Shown: positions 9,203 to 17,992, counted from the first letter of the stretch. The stretch: DNA of 41,180 bases from Sva-07 sp963717385 (GCA_963717385.1 CAVQWE010000022.1:1-41180); one strand, 5' to 3'. Translations and numbers: made by a program. Notes: generated from the letters alone by a model not told the origin.

Positions 9203-10949
9203 AGGGCCACGGATCAGCCGACAGGTATCGAGCGACCTCCTCGTCGACGTCTCGGCGCGACAGGATCCGCCCGGTGATCGTTCGAACGCTGCCGAGACCG
9301 TCGAGGATGTCGTCGATGAACCCATCTGGCAGCTCGGGAGACGGCCCCCACGTTCGACCGTACATGCCGAGTTGGTGCTCGACGACCGTGCGCTCGACCG
9401 CCCAGCCGAGCGCCCGCCATGCCGGGAACGACGAAGGCGTGTGTGATGGGCCGAGTTCATCCAGTGCGAGGTTGATCCGGACGCACGATGTCTCGTCGTC
9501 GAGGATGCCGTCGTCGATGGCGCCGATCGTGACGCCGACGGCGACCACGTTGAGCATCGAGTTCGTCGGTGCGAGCAACAGCCGTGCGAGTTGCTCCGGG
9601 GGAGGATGCTCGAGTCGAGCCTCCGGCTCGAAGCCCTCTGCGAGTGCGTTGACGACGTCAGCGACTTCTTCCCAGCTGAGGCGATCTGGCTCGTCCTCCA
9701 CGTCAGCATCGTCGATGCTCTCGGGGGCTCCGATCAACGAGAGCCCAGAGGCCGAAACAACGACGAACTGCACCGCTTCGTGCGGGTCGTCGACCGAGAT
9801 CACCAGGTGTGTTTGCGGCCCCTGAACTGCAGGTACCACTCGGCCGAGGATGGAGTTTCCGAAGCGCTGTGCAGAGCCTCGTACGTCCGACTGCAACCGC
9901 GCGAGGGTGCCGGGTCGCAGCGTCCAGCCACGACGCCGCGCCGTCGGCCACGCGGGACCCGTTGTAGCGGACTCGAATCGCACGGCGGCGAACCGGTCGA
10001 GGCTGCCGACGGCGACCGCCGGGGTCGGCGTGACGAATATCGGAGACCGTGGCGGACACCGCAACGTCGCTTGCTCGTCGCCTGCCGTGGCGACAACGCG
10101 ACTTCGGCCTCCGCGACGCAAGCCTGGGATCGATCGCATGGTGACATCGATGGCGTCGGTGCGCTGCAGGCGTTGAAGCAGGCGCCGATGACGCAACCTG
10201 CCCGCAGCGAGTGCGAGAGCGAGAAGCAGTGGTGTCGGATATCCGCTGAGGTTCGAAAACCACTCGAACCGATCGTTTGTCAGCCGGGCGTAGGCGGAGT
10301 CGGGGGTTGGTAGGTCGATCAATACATCGGACCCGTTCGGCGGTGATTGCGCCGACCACACGGGAACGATCACCATCCGTTCCGGTGACGCTTCCGTGGG
10401 CGCGTAGCCGATCCGAAGCCGGTCGGTGGTGCCACCCGACACCACGGTGCCCGGGAACGTCGTGGCGTTCTCGAAGTCTGATCGTTCGTCGCGTGCTTGT
10501 TGGACGTCGTAGGCGAGCAGCCCGACGTGCAGCACGAGCACTGCTGCGAAGAACCACCAAGCTGCCCGTACCCATCGTTGGACCGCCGGCGGCGCTGGCA
10601 ATGTCGCCGGGCCCAGAGCGCTCTGGCGGCGGGGTGCTTCGGCTCTCGAGGCCCACTCGCAGAGAGCGAGCACGATCAGATACGAGATGCTGGTGGCCGC
10701 TCGATGCGCATCGGAATGGCTCGCGTCGATCAGCTCGAGCGGTATCGACACCACCGCGACTGCGGATGCGAGCGCCAGGCCCGACCACCACCCGCCGATC
10801 AACAACACGATGGCGACCAATGAAAGCGTTTCGGTTGCGGTGCTGAGACCCAGCACGATGGGCCGACGTTCGGCGCACCCCGTCGAACACCACGTGGACA
10901 ACAACACTGCGCCGAGCAAGGCAGCAGCGACAACGCTGCGTCGAATCAC
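9192..10949 (-). CDS. 585-residue membrane protein, unknown function
   Basis: The N-terminal 250 residues carry about five to six hydrophobic segments (near 6-20, 37-53, 55-72, 85-98, 129-148, 238-250) around a predicted outside loop at 150-235 containing FPGTVVSGG. About 335 soluble residues follow, with an acidic patch (DDADVEDEPDRLSWEEV) and a conserved-looking C-terminal domain. I recognise no family. The start is GTG 10949 without a clear ribosome binding site. It lies 87 bases downstream of the flavodoxin gene on the same strand and could be co-transcribed with it. The long uninterrupted frame and codon bias support a real gene. Confidence 0.65.
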   Translation of the reverse strand: MIRRSVVAAALLGAVLLSTWCSTGCAERRPIVLGLSTATETLSLVAIVLLIGGWWSGLALASAVAVVSIPLELIDASHSDAHRAATSISYLIVLALCEWASRAEAPRRQSALGPATLPAPPAVQRWVRAAWWFFAAVLVLHVGLLAYDVQQARDERSDFENATTFPGTVVSGGTTDRLRIGYAPTEASPERMVIVPVWSAQSPPNGSDVLIDLPTPDSAYARLTNDRFEWFSNLSGYPTPLLLALALAAGRLRHRRLLQRLQRTDAIDVTMRSIPGLRRGGRSRVVATAGDEQATLRCPPRSPIFVTPTPAVAVGSLDRFAAVRFESATTGPAWPTARRRGWTLRPGTLARLQSDVRGSAQRFGNSILGRVVPAVQGPQTHLVISVDDPHEAVQFVVVSASGLSLIGAPESIDDADVEDEPDRLSWEEVADVVNALAEGFEPEARLEHPPPEQLARLLLAPTNSMLNVVAVGVTIGAIDDGILDDETSCVRINLALDELGPSHTPSSFPAWRALGWAVERTVVEHQLGMYGRTWGPSPELPDGFIDDILDGLGSVRTITGRILSRRDVDEEVARYLSADPWPFNV

Positions 10950-11036
10950 GGCAGTGGATCGTGATCAAGACCGTCGGGTCGTTGCTGCACCAGGTGATGC
11001 TACGGCTTTCGTCCGCGCGGCAGATTGCCGGGGCAA

Positions 11037-11573
11037 TCAGCTCTCGCGTTGAACCGATGCAGCCAGGGCTCGTCCCCACTCGGTGGCCCGTTCGGCCTCA
11101 CCGTTCTCGAGATGGTTGGACTTGTCGACGAAGAAGCTCTCGTTGTCGAGTGCCATCTCGAAACCGTGCGACTGGAGCCTCTTCATGATGCCCTTCGATG
11201 CCTGCCCGGTGATCAGGGTGGAGGCGTGGACGCGGGTGTCGAACGCAGCGGCGAGCTTGCCGGCGCCGGCGCCGGTTGCGAGGTTGTCGAACCAGTCGCG
11301 CAGGCCGTCGCCGAAGGCTTCGGGGTCGAGGTCGAGGTCGTCGTCCTTGGCCGCCTGATCAACGGCGCCCTTGCGGCTGCGTTCGCTCGACATGCCATGG
11401 ACGTGCGTCGGCCCGCCGATCACCACGAGATCGGCCTCGGCCAGCATGCTCGGTGTGGCGTCGTGTACCGAGACGACCGTCGTGGTCGCGACGGCATCGA
11501 TCCCCTCAGCAATGTGTTGGGCAACGGCGTGGGTGTTTCCGAACATCGATTCGTAGACGACGACTGCCTGCAT
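11037..11573 (-). CDS. flavodoxin-family protein
   Basis: A 178-residue FMN-binding protein of the flavodoxin fold. The phosphate-binding loop is in the opening VVVYESMFGNTHAVAQ, with strands ending ADLVVIGGPTHVHGMS and a C-terminal helix. It probably acts in one-electron transfer or quinone reduction; the partner cannot be told. ATG 11573 is preceded by GGGAGG at six-base spacing, which decides the start against the longer ORF. It is divergent from the photolyase gene, which also uses a flavin (FAD). Confidence 0.8.
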   Translation of the reverse strand: MQAVVVYESMFGNTHAVAQHIAEGIDAVATTTVVSVHDATPSMLAEADLVVIGGPTHVHGMSSERSRKGAVDQAAKDDDLDLDPEAFGDGLRDWFDNLATGAGAGKLAAAFDTRVHASTLITGQASKGIMKRLQSHGFEMALDNESFFVDKSNHLENGEAERATEWGRALAASVQRES

Positions 11574-11629
11574 CTTGACCTCCCTTGCGGCCGCGACGTG
11601 CAGGGCCACACATCGATCATGCGCGCGCA

Positions 11630-11642
11630 CGAACGATCGTTG
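11630..11642. promoter_or_regulatory. SOS-box-like inverted repeat between flavodoxin and photolyase genes
   Basis: CGAACGATCGTTG matches the actinobacterial LexA pattern GAAC-N4-GTTC except for the last base. It sits between divergent genes, one a DNA repair enzyme. A second half-site TCGTTCG follows at 11649-11655. A weak candidate only. Confidence 0.25.
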
Positions 11643-11805
11643 CACGGGTCGTTCGTCCCTCAGGCTCGTCAGACGTGCCCGTCGATGGCCTCGGCGCGTT
11701 GCGCATGGTGTTCGCCCTGCTGCGAGTCGGCGGTGCATCCTGAGGGCGCCCACAACAAAGGCGCACGGTCGAGTGATTCGCCGGTTCGCGAGGTACAACG
11801 CAGGG

Positions 11806-13134
11806 GTGACTGCCACCCGACGATCGATCATGTGGTTCCGCCGCGACCTGCGTCTTGCCGACAATCCGGCGCTGTTGGCAGCAGGTGCCGACGGCGCCGA
11901 GGTCGTGGCGGTCTTCGTCGTCGACCCGACCTTTGCCGGCTCGGGTGCACCGAGGTTGGCGTACTTGCACGATGCGCTCCGATCGCTCGATGCGTCGATC
12001 CGGGACCAAGGCGGTCATGGGCTGTTGATTCGTCACGGAGATCCGGTCGACGTGATCCCTGCACTGGCAGCCCAGGTCGGTGCCGACACGGTGTTCGTCG
12101 CCCGCGACTACGCCCCGTACGGCCGTCGCCGAGACGGTGCCGTCAAGGCGACGCTCGAGCGCGCCGGTCGACACCTCAAGGGAGTCGGGTCGCCGTATGC
12201 GGTGTCGCCCGGCGGCGTGACCAAGGACGACGGCACGCCGTACGCAGTGTTCACGCCGTTCTCGAAAGTGTGGCGCCGGGTCGGCTGGGACCTGCCGCTC
12301 GACCTCCCCGGCGACGACGTTCGGTGGAGCGACACGATCTCCGCTGGCGTCGAGACCGATCCGCTCGGCGACCGACCCGAACCGGGGATCGATCTGCCAC
12401 CGGCAGGGGAGGAGCGGGCCCACGACCGTTGGTCGCAGTTCCTGCCCGACGGTGTCGATCAGTATTCCGACCAACGAGACCTCCCGGCGATCGACGGCAC
12501 CAGTCGGCTGTCGCCGGCATTGAAGTGGGGCACGATTCATCCTCGCCAACTGTTGGCCGACCTCGATGCGTCGGGTGCTGGTTCCAAGGGGCACACCGTG
12601 TTCTCCAGCGAGTTGGCCTGGCGCGAGTTCTACGCCGACGTGCTGTTCCAACAACCCCGAACCGCCTGGGAGAACCTGAACTCGAAGTTCGACACGATGC
12701 ATGTCGACACCGACGCTGCCGCTCGCAAGCGTTTCGATCGATGGACCTCAGGGACGACCGGGTTCGGGATCGTCGACGCCGGGATGCGCCAGTTGGCTGC
12801 GACGGGGTGGATGCACAACCGGGTGCGGATGATCGTGGCGAGTTTTCTCGTCAAGGACCTCCACCTCCCGTGGCAGTGGGGTGCCCGATGGTTCATGCAG
12901 CACCTGATCGACGGCGACCTCGCCTCGAACAACCACGGCTGGCAGTGGGCTGCAGGCACCGGCACCGATGCGGCGCCGTACTTCCGTGTGTTCAACCCGC
13001 ACCTGCAGCAGGAGCGCTACGACCCCAGCGGTGAGTACGTCGCCCGATGGGTGCCCGACCCGGTCGAGCCGATGCTCGACCACAAGGTCGAGCGGGACGA
13101 AGCCCTCCGCCGCCTGAAGCTCCTCCCCTCGTAG
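11806..13134 (+). CDS. phr: deoxyribodipyrimidine photo-lyase
   Basis: Light-driven repair of UV-induced cyclobutane pyrimidine dimers. The 442-residue length fits class I photolyases. The N-terminal antenna-binding domain opens IMWFRRDLRLADNPAL; the C-terminal FAD domain has ALKWGTIHPRQLL, the ELAWREFYADVLF segment, WMHNRVRMIVASFLVKDL and the family signature NNHGWQWAAGTGTDAAPYFR. GTG 11806 is preferred over the long upstream extension; ATG 11830 would delete the first residues. The gene is intact and faces the flavodoxin gene across a 232-base gap. Confidence 0.95.
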   Translation: MTATRRSIMWFRRDLRLADNPALLAAGADGAEVVAVFVVDPTFAGSGAPRLAYLHDALRSLDASIRDQGGHGLLIRHGDPVDVIPALAAQVGADTVFVARDYAPYGRRRDGAVKATLERAGRHLKGVGSPYAVSPGGVTKDDGTPYAVFTPFSKVWRRVGWDLPLDLPGDDVRWSDTISAGVETDPLGDRPEPGIDLPPAGEERAHDRWSQFLPDGVDQYSDQRDLPAIDGTSRLSPALKWGTIHPRQLLADLDASGAGSKGHTVFSSELAWREFYADVLFQQPRTAWENLNSKFDTMHVDTDAAARKRFDRWTSGTTGFGIVDAGMRQLAATGWMHNRVRMIVASFLVKDLHLPWQWGARWFMQHLIDGDLASNNHGWQWAAGTGTDAAPYFRVFNPHLQQERYDPSGEYVARWVPDPVEPMLDHKVERDEALRRLKLLPS

Positions 13135-13147
13135 TTCCCAGCGCCCA

Positions 13148-13180
13148 GGTCTCGCGGAACCACGGTGGTTCCCCGAGACC
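13148..13180. terminator. palindromic hairpin after photolyase gene
   Basis: Two 16-base arms (GGTCTCG and GGAACCAC blocks with one C-C mismatch) almost meet, giving a strong hairpin 14 bases after the phr stop. The core GGAACCACGGTG recurs at 13188-13199, so the element may be a partly duplicated intergenic repeat. Confidence 0.55.
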
Positions 13181-13209
13181 CGGGCGGGGAACCACGGTGA
13201 GGTGGGCGG

Positions 13210-13236
13210 CTGGCAGTCGGTAGACTCGAGTGCCAG
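13210..13236 (+). promoter_or_regulatory. CIRCE operator overlapping the hrcA -10 box
   Basis: CTGGCAGTC (13210-13218), nine bases, then GAGTGCCAG (13228-13236). The arms are inverted repeats with one mismatch and have exactly the 9-N9-9 geometry of CIRCE, the HrcA operator (TTAGCACTC-N9-GAGTGCTAA). The spacer contains TAGACT (13221-13226), a good -10 box, and the element ends at the base before the hrcA ATG. Bound HrcA would cover the promoter and start, giving autorepression relieved by heat shock. Confidence 0.75.
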
Positions 13237-14233
13237 ATGTTGGACGACCGCAAGACAGCGATCTTGAGCGCAGTGGTGCAGGAGTACATCGCCACGGCCC
13301 AGCCCGTCGGATCTGGCCACATCGCCGAGGCGCCAACGGTCAATGTGTCGTCGGCAACGGTGCGCAACGAGATGGCCCATCTCGAACACGAGGGCTACCT
13401 GGTCCAGCCGCACACCTCGGCTGGTCGTGTTCCCACCGACAAGGGCTACCGCTACTTCGTCGACCATCTCACCGAGCCAGGCAGGCTCGACCGGGCGACC
13501 ACCCGGCAGGTCGGCGACTTCTTCTCCGCAGCGCACGGCCGCCTCGAAGAGATGCTCCACCAGACGTCGAACCTGCTGGCTGCGCTCACCAACAGCGCTG
13601 GTGTCGTGGTGGGTCCACGAGCCGAGGCGGTCCCGGTCAGGCGGGTGCAGTTCGTGTCGCTGTCGTCCACCTCTGCCACCGTGGTGGTGGTGTTCGCCAA
13701 CGGCACCGTCGAGAACGTCGCCATCGACCTCGGCGAGGGCGACGACGACCTCAAGTTGTCAGCGGCAGGCGTTCACCTGTCTGGCGCCCTCGAAGGTCGT
13801 GTGCTCGGCTCGGTCACCGCGGTGGCAGCAACGGGCGAGGCCGCTGTCGACCGGCTCTGCAGAGTGGCCCTCGACGCCCTCCACGAAACAGCGAGCCCCG
13901 CCCAGGTGTTCACCGGGGGAGCCGCTGCCGTGGCCGAACGCGTTCGACGCTGTCGAGGTGGTGCGGTCGGTGCTCGCGACGCTCGAACAACAATTCGTGG
14001 TCGTCACCTTGGTGAGCGACATCGTCAACCGTGGAATGTCGGTCGCGATCGGCGTCGAGCACGGCGTCGAGCCGTTGTCGGCGTGTTCGGTGGTGGTCGC
14101 TCCGGTGGTGGTCGATGGCGAGCACCTCGGCTCGGTCGGTGTCCTCGGGCCGACCCGCATGAACTACCCGCAGGCGCTGGCCACCGTCGAGGTCGTCAGC
14201 GAGCAACTCGGCCACCGCATCGAAGAAGGCTGA
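13237..14233 (+). CDS. hrcA: heat-inducible transcription repressor HrcA (one +1 frame change)
   Basis: Repressor of chaperone genes that binds CIRCE and is itself stabilised by GroEL. The N-terminal winged helix (KTAILSAVVQEYIATAQPVGS, then SSATVRNEMAHLEHEGYL and the HTSAGRVPTDKGYRYFVD wing) is in frame 1. After about base 13936-13939 the C-terminal part continues in frame 2 (FDAVEVVRSVLATLEQQ, ending with GVLGPTRMNYPQALATVEVV). Removing one base gives 331 residues, close to the usual length. ATG 13237 abuts the CIRCE element, so the leader is absent or only a few bases. dnaJ follows 37 bases later, the classical order. Confidence 0.9.
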
Positions 14234-14270
14234 GTTCGCGTGGCCAACTCACGGCATGATGGGGCCTCCC

Positions 14271-15410
14271 ATGGCTGACTACTACGAACTCCTCGGCGTG
14301 GCCCGATCCGCGTCGGCCGACGAGATCAAGAAGGCATATCGCCAGCGTGCGCGCGAGTTCCATCCTGATGCGAACCCCGACGACGCTGGAGCAGCCGAGC
14401 AGTTCAAGAAGGTCGCACAGGCCTATCAGGTGCTGTCCGACGATCAGCAGCGTGCCCGCTACGACCGCTACGGCGAGGCCGGTGTCGGCGGCGCGAGCGG
14501 CGGCGGCCCCTCGGCCGAGGACCTCTTCGGTGGCGGACTCGGCGACATCTTCGAGACGTTCTTCGGTGGAGCTGGGGGTGGCAGCCCCTTCGGCGGTGGT
14601 CGCAGCCGTGGGCCGTCGGGGCCACCCAGGGGTCAGGACATCGAGGTCATTGCCGACATCTCGTTCGAACAGGCGGTGTTCGGTGACGAGATCGAGGTGG
14701 CGTTGAAGCTGCCCACCCGCTGTGGCGACTGTGAAGGTTCGGGCGCCGGCGAGGGCACCAAACCGGTCACCTGCAGCGACTGTGGTGGCAGCGGTCAGGT
14801 GCAACGTGTGCGTCAGAGCCTGCTCGGCCAGATGGTGACGGCCAGCCCGTGCAACCGGTGCGGCGGCCTCGGGCAGATCGTCACCACTCCATGTGCTTCC
14901 TGCCGCGGCGAGGGGCGTGTCACGTCCGACAAGACCTACCAGGTCGACGTCCCTGCGGGCGTCGACTCGGGTTCGACGTTGCGGCTCACCGGTCGAGGTG
15001 CTGTCGGCCCCAGGGGAGGTGGCTCCGGTGACCTGTACGTACACCTTCGCGTTGCGCCTCACGATCGGTTCGTCCGCGACGATCACGACCTGGTCACCGA
15101 GGTGCCGATCTCGATCGCTCAGGCCGCGCTCGGAACCCAGATCGAACTCGAGACGCTCGACGGCCCCGAGCACCTGGTCGTGCCGCCCGGCACGCAGCCC
15201 GGTCGCGAGTTCGTTCTGCGCCAGCGTGGCGTGCCGCACCTACGAGGACGCAGTCGAGGCGACCTGCGCGCACGTGTCCGCGTCGACATCCCGACCAAAT
15301 TGAGCGACAGCGAAGTCGAGCTGTTGACCAACTACGCCGAGGGGCGAGGCGAGGTCGTCGGGAACGGCAAGGAAGGCCTGTTCTCGCGCATCAAGTCGGC
15401 ATTCTCCTGA
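14271..15410 (+). CDS. dnaJ: molecular chaperone DnaJ (Hsp40, type I)
   Basis: Co-chaperone that delivers unfolded protein to DnaK and stimulates its ATPase. The J domain at residues 1-66 contains the HPD triad. A Gly/Phe-rich linker follows, then four CxxCxGxG zinc repeats (CGDCEGSG, CSDCGGSG, CNRCGGLG, CASCRGEG; the third has Leu and the fourth Glu in the variable slot), and the C-terminal substrate-binding domains. ATG 14271 gives the usual MADYYELLGV start; two earlier in-frame Met codons at 14256 and 14259 add five residues. The gene is downstream of hrcA and presumably shares its heat-shock control. Intact. Confidence 0.96.
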   Translation: MADYYELLGVARSASADEIKKAYRQRAREFHPDANPDDAGAAEQFKKVAQAYQVLSDDQQRARYDRYGEAGVGGASGGGPSAEDLFGGGLGDIFETFFGGAGGGSPFGGGRSRGPSGPPRGQDIEVIADISFEQAVFGDEIEVALKLPTRCGDCEGSGAGEGTKPVTCSDCGGSGQVQRVRQSLLGQMVTASPCNRCGGLGQIVTTPCASCRGEGRVTSDKTYQVDVPAGVDSGSTLRLTGRGAVGPRGGGSGDLYVHLRVAPHDRFVRDDHDLVTEVPISIAQAALGTQIELETLDGPEHLVVPPGTQPGREFVLRQRGVPHLRGRSRGDLRARVRVDIPTKLSDSEVELLTNYAEGRGEVVGNGKEGLFSRIKSAFS

Positions 15411-15435
15411 CGCCGTTGCCGCTGCCGACACGCTG

Positions 15436-16143
15436 ATGGCGCCCCCCGACCGCTCCGAACTTCGTTCGACGAACGCCCATGTGCTGCTCGACGGCGAACT
15501 GCTCGGCGATGGCGGCGTCATTTCGCTCGACGATGACATCGAGCACCATCTTCGCCGGGTGCTGCGTCTCCGAGACGGGGCGTCGGTCAGCGTCACCGAC
15601 GGCGCCGGGCGCTGGGGATTGGCAGTGGTGGCGCTCAACGCGAACACACTGCGGTTGGAGGCGACTTCAGAGGTCGTGACCGAACCCGAGCGAACGCTGC
15701 CCATCACCATTGCTGCGGCGATGCCGAAAGGCGATCGGCTCGACTGGATGGTTCAGAAGGTCACCGAGCTGGGCGTCGACCGGCTCGTGCTGTTGCACGC
15801 CGAACACTCCGTGGTCCGCTGGAAGCCCGACCGGGTGGAACATCAGCTCGGACGTTTGCAGCGCATCGCCGACGAGGCGCTTCGTCAGAGTCGTCGGGTG
15901 GTGCGCTTGCGGATCGAGGCGCCGCAGCGTGCCGTCGACGTGCTCGGCGACTACGTGGTGGCCGAGCCCGGGGGTCGGTCGCTGACCGCAGCCGACACGA
16001 GTGTGGCAATCGGACCCGAGGGCGGGTGGAGCGAAACCGAGCTGACGGCATCGGGTGACCGGATCGATCTGGGTCGTACGATTCTGCGAACCGAGACCGC
16101 AGCCGTCGCCATTTCCACACTCTGCGTGACATTCGAACGCTGA
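15436..16143 (+). CDS. rsmE: 16S rRNA (uracil(1498)-N(3))-methyltransferase
   Basis: SAM-dependent SPOUT-class enzyme that methylates U1498 in the decoding centre of 16S rRNA. The 235-residue protein has an N-terminal PUA-like domain (HHLRRVLRLRDGASVSVTDG) and a C-terminal knotted domain with the motifs MPKGDRLDWMVQKVTELGV, AIGPEGGWSETEL and the closing LRTETAAVAI segment that binds SAM. It follows dnaJ by 25 bases and is probably in the same transcript, a frequent arrangement. Intact. Confidence 0.95.
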   Translation: MAPPDRSELRSTNAHVLLDGELLGDGGVISLDDDIEHHLRRVLRLRDGASVSVTDGAGRWGLAVVALNANTLRLEATSEVVTEPERTLPITIAAAMPKGDRLDWMVQKVTELGVDRLVLLHAEHSVVRWKPDRVEHQLGRLQRIADEALRQSRRVVRLRIEAPQRAVDVLGDYVVAEPGGRSLTAADTSVAIGPEGGWSETELTASGDRIDLGRTILRTETAAVAISTLCVTFER

Positions 16144-16154
16144 CCGTCTATAAT
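16126..16154 (+). promoter_or_regulatory. strong sigma-70-type promoter for the bldD-like gene
   Basis: GTGACA (16126-16131) and a perfect TATAAT (16149-16154) are separated by exactly 17 bases. The predicted start is near 16161, inside the palindrome at 16162-16177. The -35 box lies in the last codons of rsmE. Confidence 0.8.
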
Positions 16155-16161
16155 GCTGCCA

Positions 16162-16177
16162 GTTACCCCCGGGTAAC
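16162..16177 (+). promoter_or_regulatory. BldD-type palindromic operator
   Basis: GTTACCC-CC-GGGTAAC is a perfect inverted repeat over the predicted transcription start. Its arms fit the Streptomyces BldD consensus nTnACnC(A/T)GnGTnAn, but the centre is CC instead of one A/T base. Since the next gene encodes a BldD-like protein, autorepression is the obvious reading. Confidence 0.65.
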
Positions 16178-16241
16178 GTGCGGGATCGTTCGGCGGGCGA
16201 CGCCGAAGCGATCGAACAACTAGGCGGGAACAGAGAACCAG

Positions 16242-16751
16242 ATGATCGATGACGACGCCCCATCGGGCTACAGCCAGCAGGTCGGTGAGCGGTTGCGAGT
16301 GATTCGCAAGCAGAAACGCCTGTCACTGCAAGAGGTCGAAGCCCAGTCGAACCAAGAATTCAAAGCGTCGGTCCTCGGTGCCTACGAGCGGGGCGAGCGG
16401 GCGTTGTCGGTGCCGCGCCTCGACCGTCTGTCGCAGTTCTATGCGGTCTCGGTCGAGCAACTCCTTCCTCGTGAGATCACCGGGAGCGAAGCCGCGGCAG
16501 CGATTGCCTCGCACACCAACAAGAAGCTGGCGATCGACGTCGCCAAGCTGGTGCAGCTCAAGGGATCACCGTTCGAGATGCTCGCCAGGTACCTCAAGCT
16601 GATCCAGGTCCAGCGCCAGGACTTCAACGGCAGGGTGATCACCGTGCGTGGCGACGACACCCGCTCCATTGCCGCCATGCTCGACGTGCCCGTCGATCAG
16701 GTCGCCGAGCGCCTCGCCGCGCTCGATCTGCTCTTCGTCCCGGCAGGCTGA
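16242..16751 (+). CDS. bldD: BldD-like transcriptional regulator (HTH_3, c-di-GMP-responsive type)
   Basis: A 169-residue DNA-binding protein. The XRE/HTH_3 domain (about residues 14-73) has the BldD-like features RLRVIRKQKRLSLQEVE and LGAYERGERALSVPRLDRL, followed by YAVSVEQLLP. The C-terminal domain (about 92-167) carries RQD at 125-127 and RGDD at 136-139, spaced by eight residues, matching the position of the BldD c-di-GMP signature RGD-X8-RQDDD with Gly and Gln exchanged. In Streptomyces BldD with c-di-GMP represses development genes; here the targets are unknown. The start is ATG 16242, with a leader of about 80 bases containing the operator. Confidence 0.8.
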   Translation: MIDDDAPSGYSQQVGERLRVIRKQKRLSLQEVEAQSNQEFKASVLGAYERGERALSVPRLDRLSQFYAVSVEQLLPREITGSEAAAAIASHTNKKLAIDVAKLVQLKGSPFEMLARYLKLIQVQRQDFNGRVITVRGDDTRSIAAMLDVPVDQVAERLAALDLLFVPAG

Positions 16752-16831
16752 GGACCGCGCCGAGCGAGGCTCGGTGCACCACGACCGCCGAACTCCGCCG
16801 CTTGCTGTCTCGCTGGGGATTGACTGGGGGA

Positions 16832-17925
16832 ATGGCTGGGCTGTCGACCGGGAACTTCGGGGTGTACATCCACATCCCGTTCTGCGCGTCGAAGTGCGAC
16901 TACTGCGCATTCGCGACGTGGACCGATCGAGGTCATCTGGTGTCGAACTACCTCGAGGCGCTGCGTGCCGAGATCGCCGCCGCGGTGGCCGACGGAATGC
17001 GTGTCGCCGACACCGTGTTCGTCGGCGGTGGCACCCCCACGCTGGTTCCTGGCGACGGAGCTCGCTGCGGTGATCGCATCGATCCCGGTCGCGGGCGACG
17101 CCGAGGTCACCGTCGAGTGCAACCCCGACGATGTCACCGTCGAACTCCTCCGCACTCTTCGTCGGGCCGGCGTCAATCGGGTGAGCCTGGGCGTGCAGTC
17201 GATGTCAGCGCATGTGCTGGCATCGTTGGGCCGGACCCACGATCAGCGCAATGTCGAGCGAGCGGTCGACGCCATCAGCGCCGCTGGGCTGTCGTCGTTC
17301 AATCTCGATGTGATCTACGGCGCAGCCGGCGAGTCGCTCGAGGATTGGCGTCACACGGTCGAGGCGGTGCTGGCGTTCGATCCGCCCCACGTGTCGGCCT
17401 ACGGCCTCACTGTCGAGGCTGGTACGCCGCTGGCAGCGCAGCCCGATCGGCACCCCGACGACGACGACCAAGCCGACAAGTACGAACTCGTCGATGATCT
17501 CCTCACCGCGGTCAGGTCTCGCGAACTACGAGGTCTCGAATTGGGCGCGACCCGGTCACGAGTCGCGCCACAACCACTTGTACTGGAGTCAGGACGACTA
17601 CCGGGGCTTTGGTTGTGCAGCGCACTCGCACTCGTCGGGCCGTCGTTGGTGGAACCTGCGCACACCCGAGCGATACCTCGATGCGATCTCGCAGGGTCTG
17701 TCCGTGGAGGCGTCATCTGAAACGCTCGACGCCGCCACCAGGCGGTTCGAGGGACTGCAATTGGCGCTACGAACTCGCGATGGTGTTCCCGCCACCTCGT
17801 TCTCTCCCGAGGTGCTCGACCTGCTCGAGTCGATGGTGGTTCGCCATCCGAGCGATCCGAGCAGAGTCGTGCTCACACGGGCAGGTCGACTCATGGCCAA
17901 CGAGGTGTCACTGCGCTTGCTGTGA
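16832..17925 (+). CDS. hemW: radical SAM heme chaperone HemW (two +1 frame changes)
   Basis: Radical SAM protein related to coproporphyrinogen III dehydrogenase that binds heme and delivers it to target proteins. The 4Fe-4S motif CASKCDYC lies in YIHIPFCASKCDYCAF near the N-terminus, followed by FVGGGTPT in the first frame. The middle part (VTVECNPDDVT, GVNRVSLGVQS, SFNLDVIYG) is in a second frame from about 17058, and the C-terminus (ANYEVSNWARPGHESRHNHLYW) in a third from about 17512. Removing one base near 17057 and one near 17511 gives a continuous protein of about 363 residues, the family size. ATG 16832 is preferred; TTG 16802 and TTG 16820 are alternatives. Complete motifs argue against decay. 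Confidence 0.88.
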
Positions 17926-17944
17926 CGACCGCGCTCGACCCGGG

Positions 17945-17992
17945 GTCGAGGGTTTCACTGCATCGAAGAGTGCACTCGACGTCGAGGGTTTC
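17945..17992 (+). repeat. direct repeat GTCGAGGGTTTC, 36 bp apart
   Basis: Identical 12-base copies at 17945-17956 and 17981-17992 in the 268-base gap after hemW. The rest of the gap shows no convincing promoter, RNA or gene. Confidence 0.4.
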
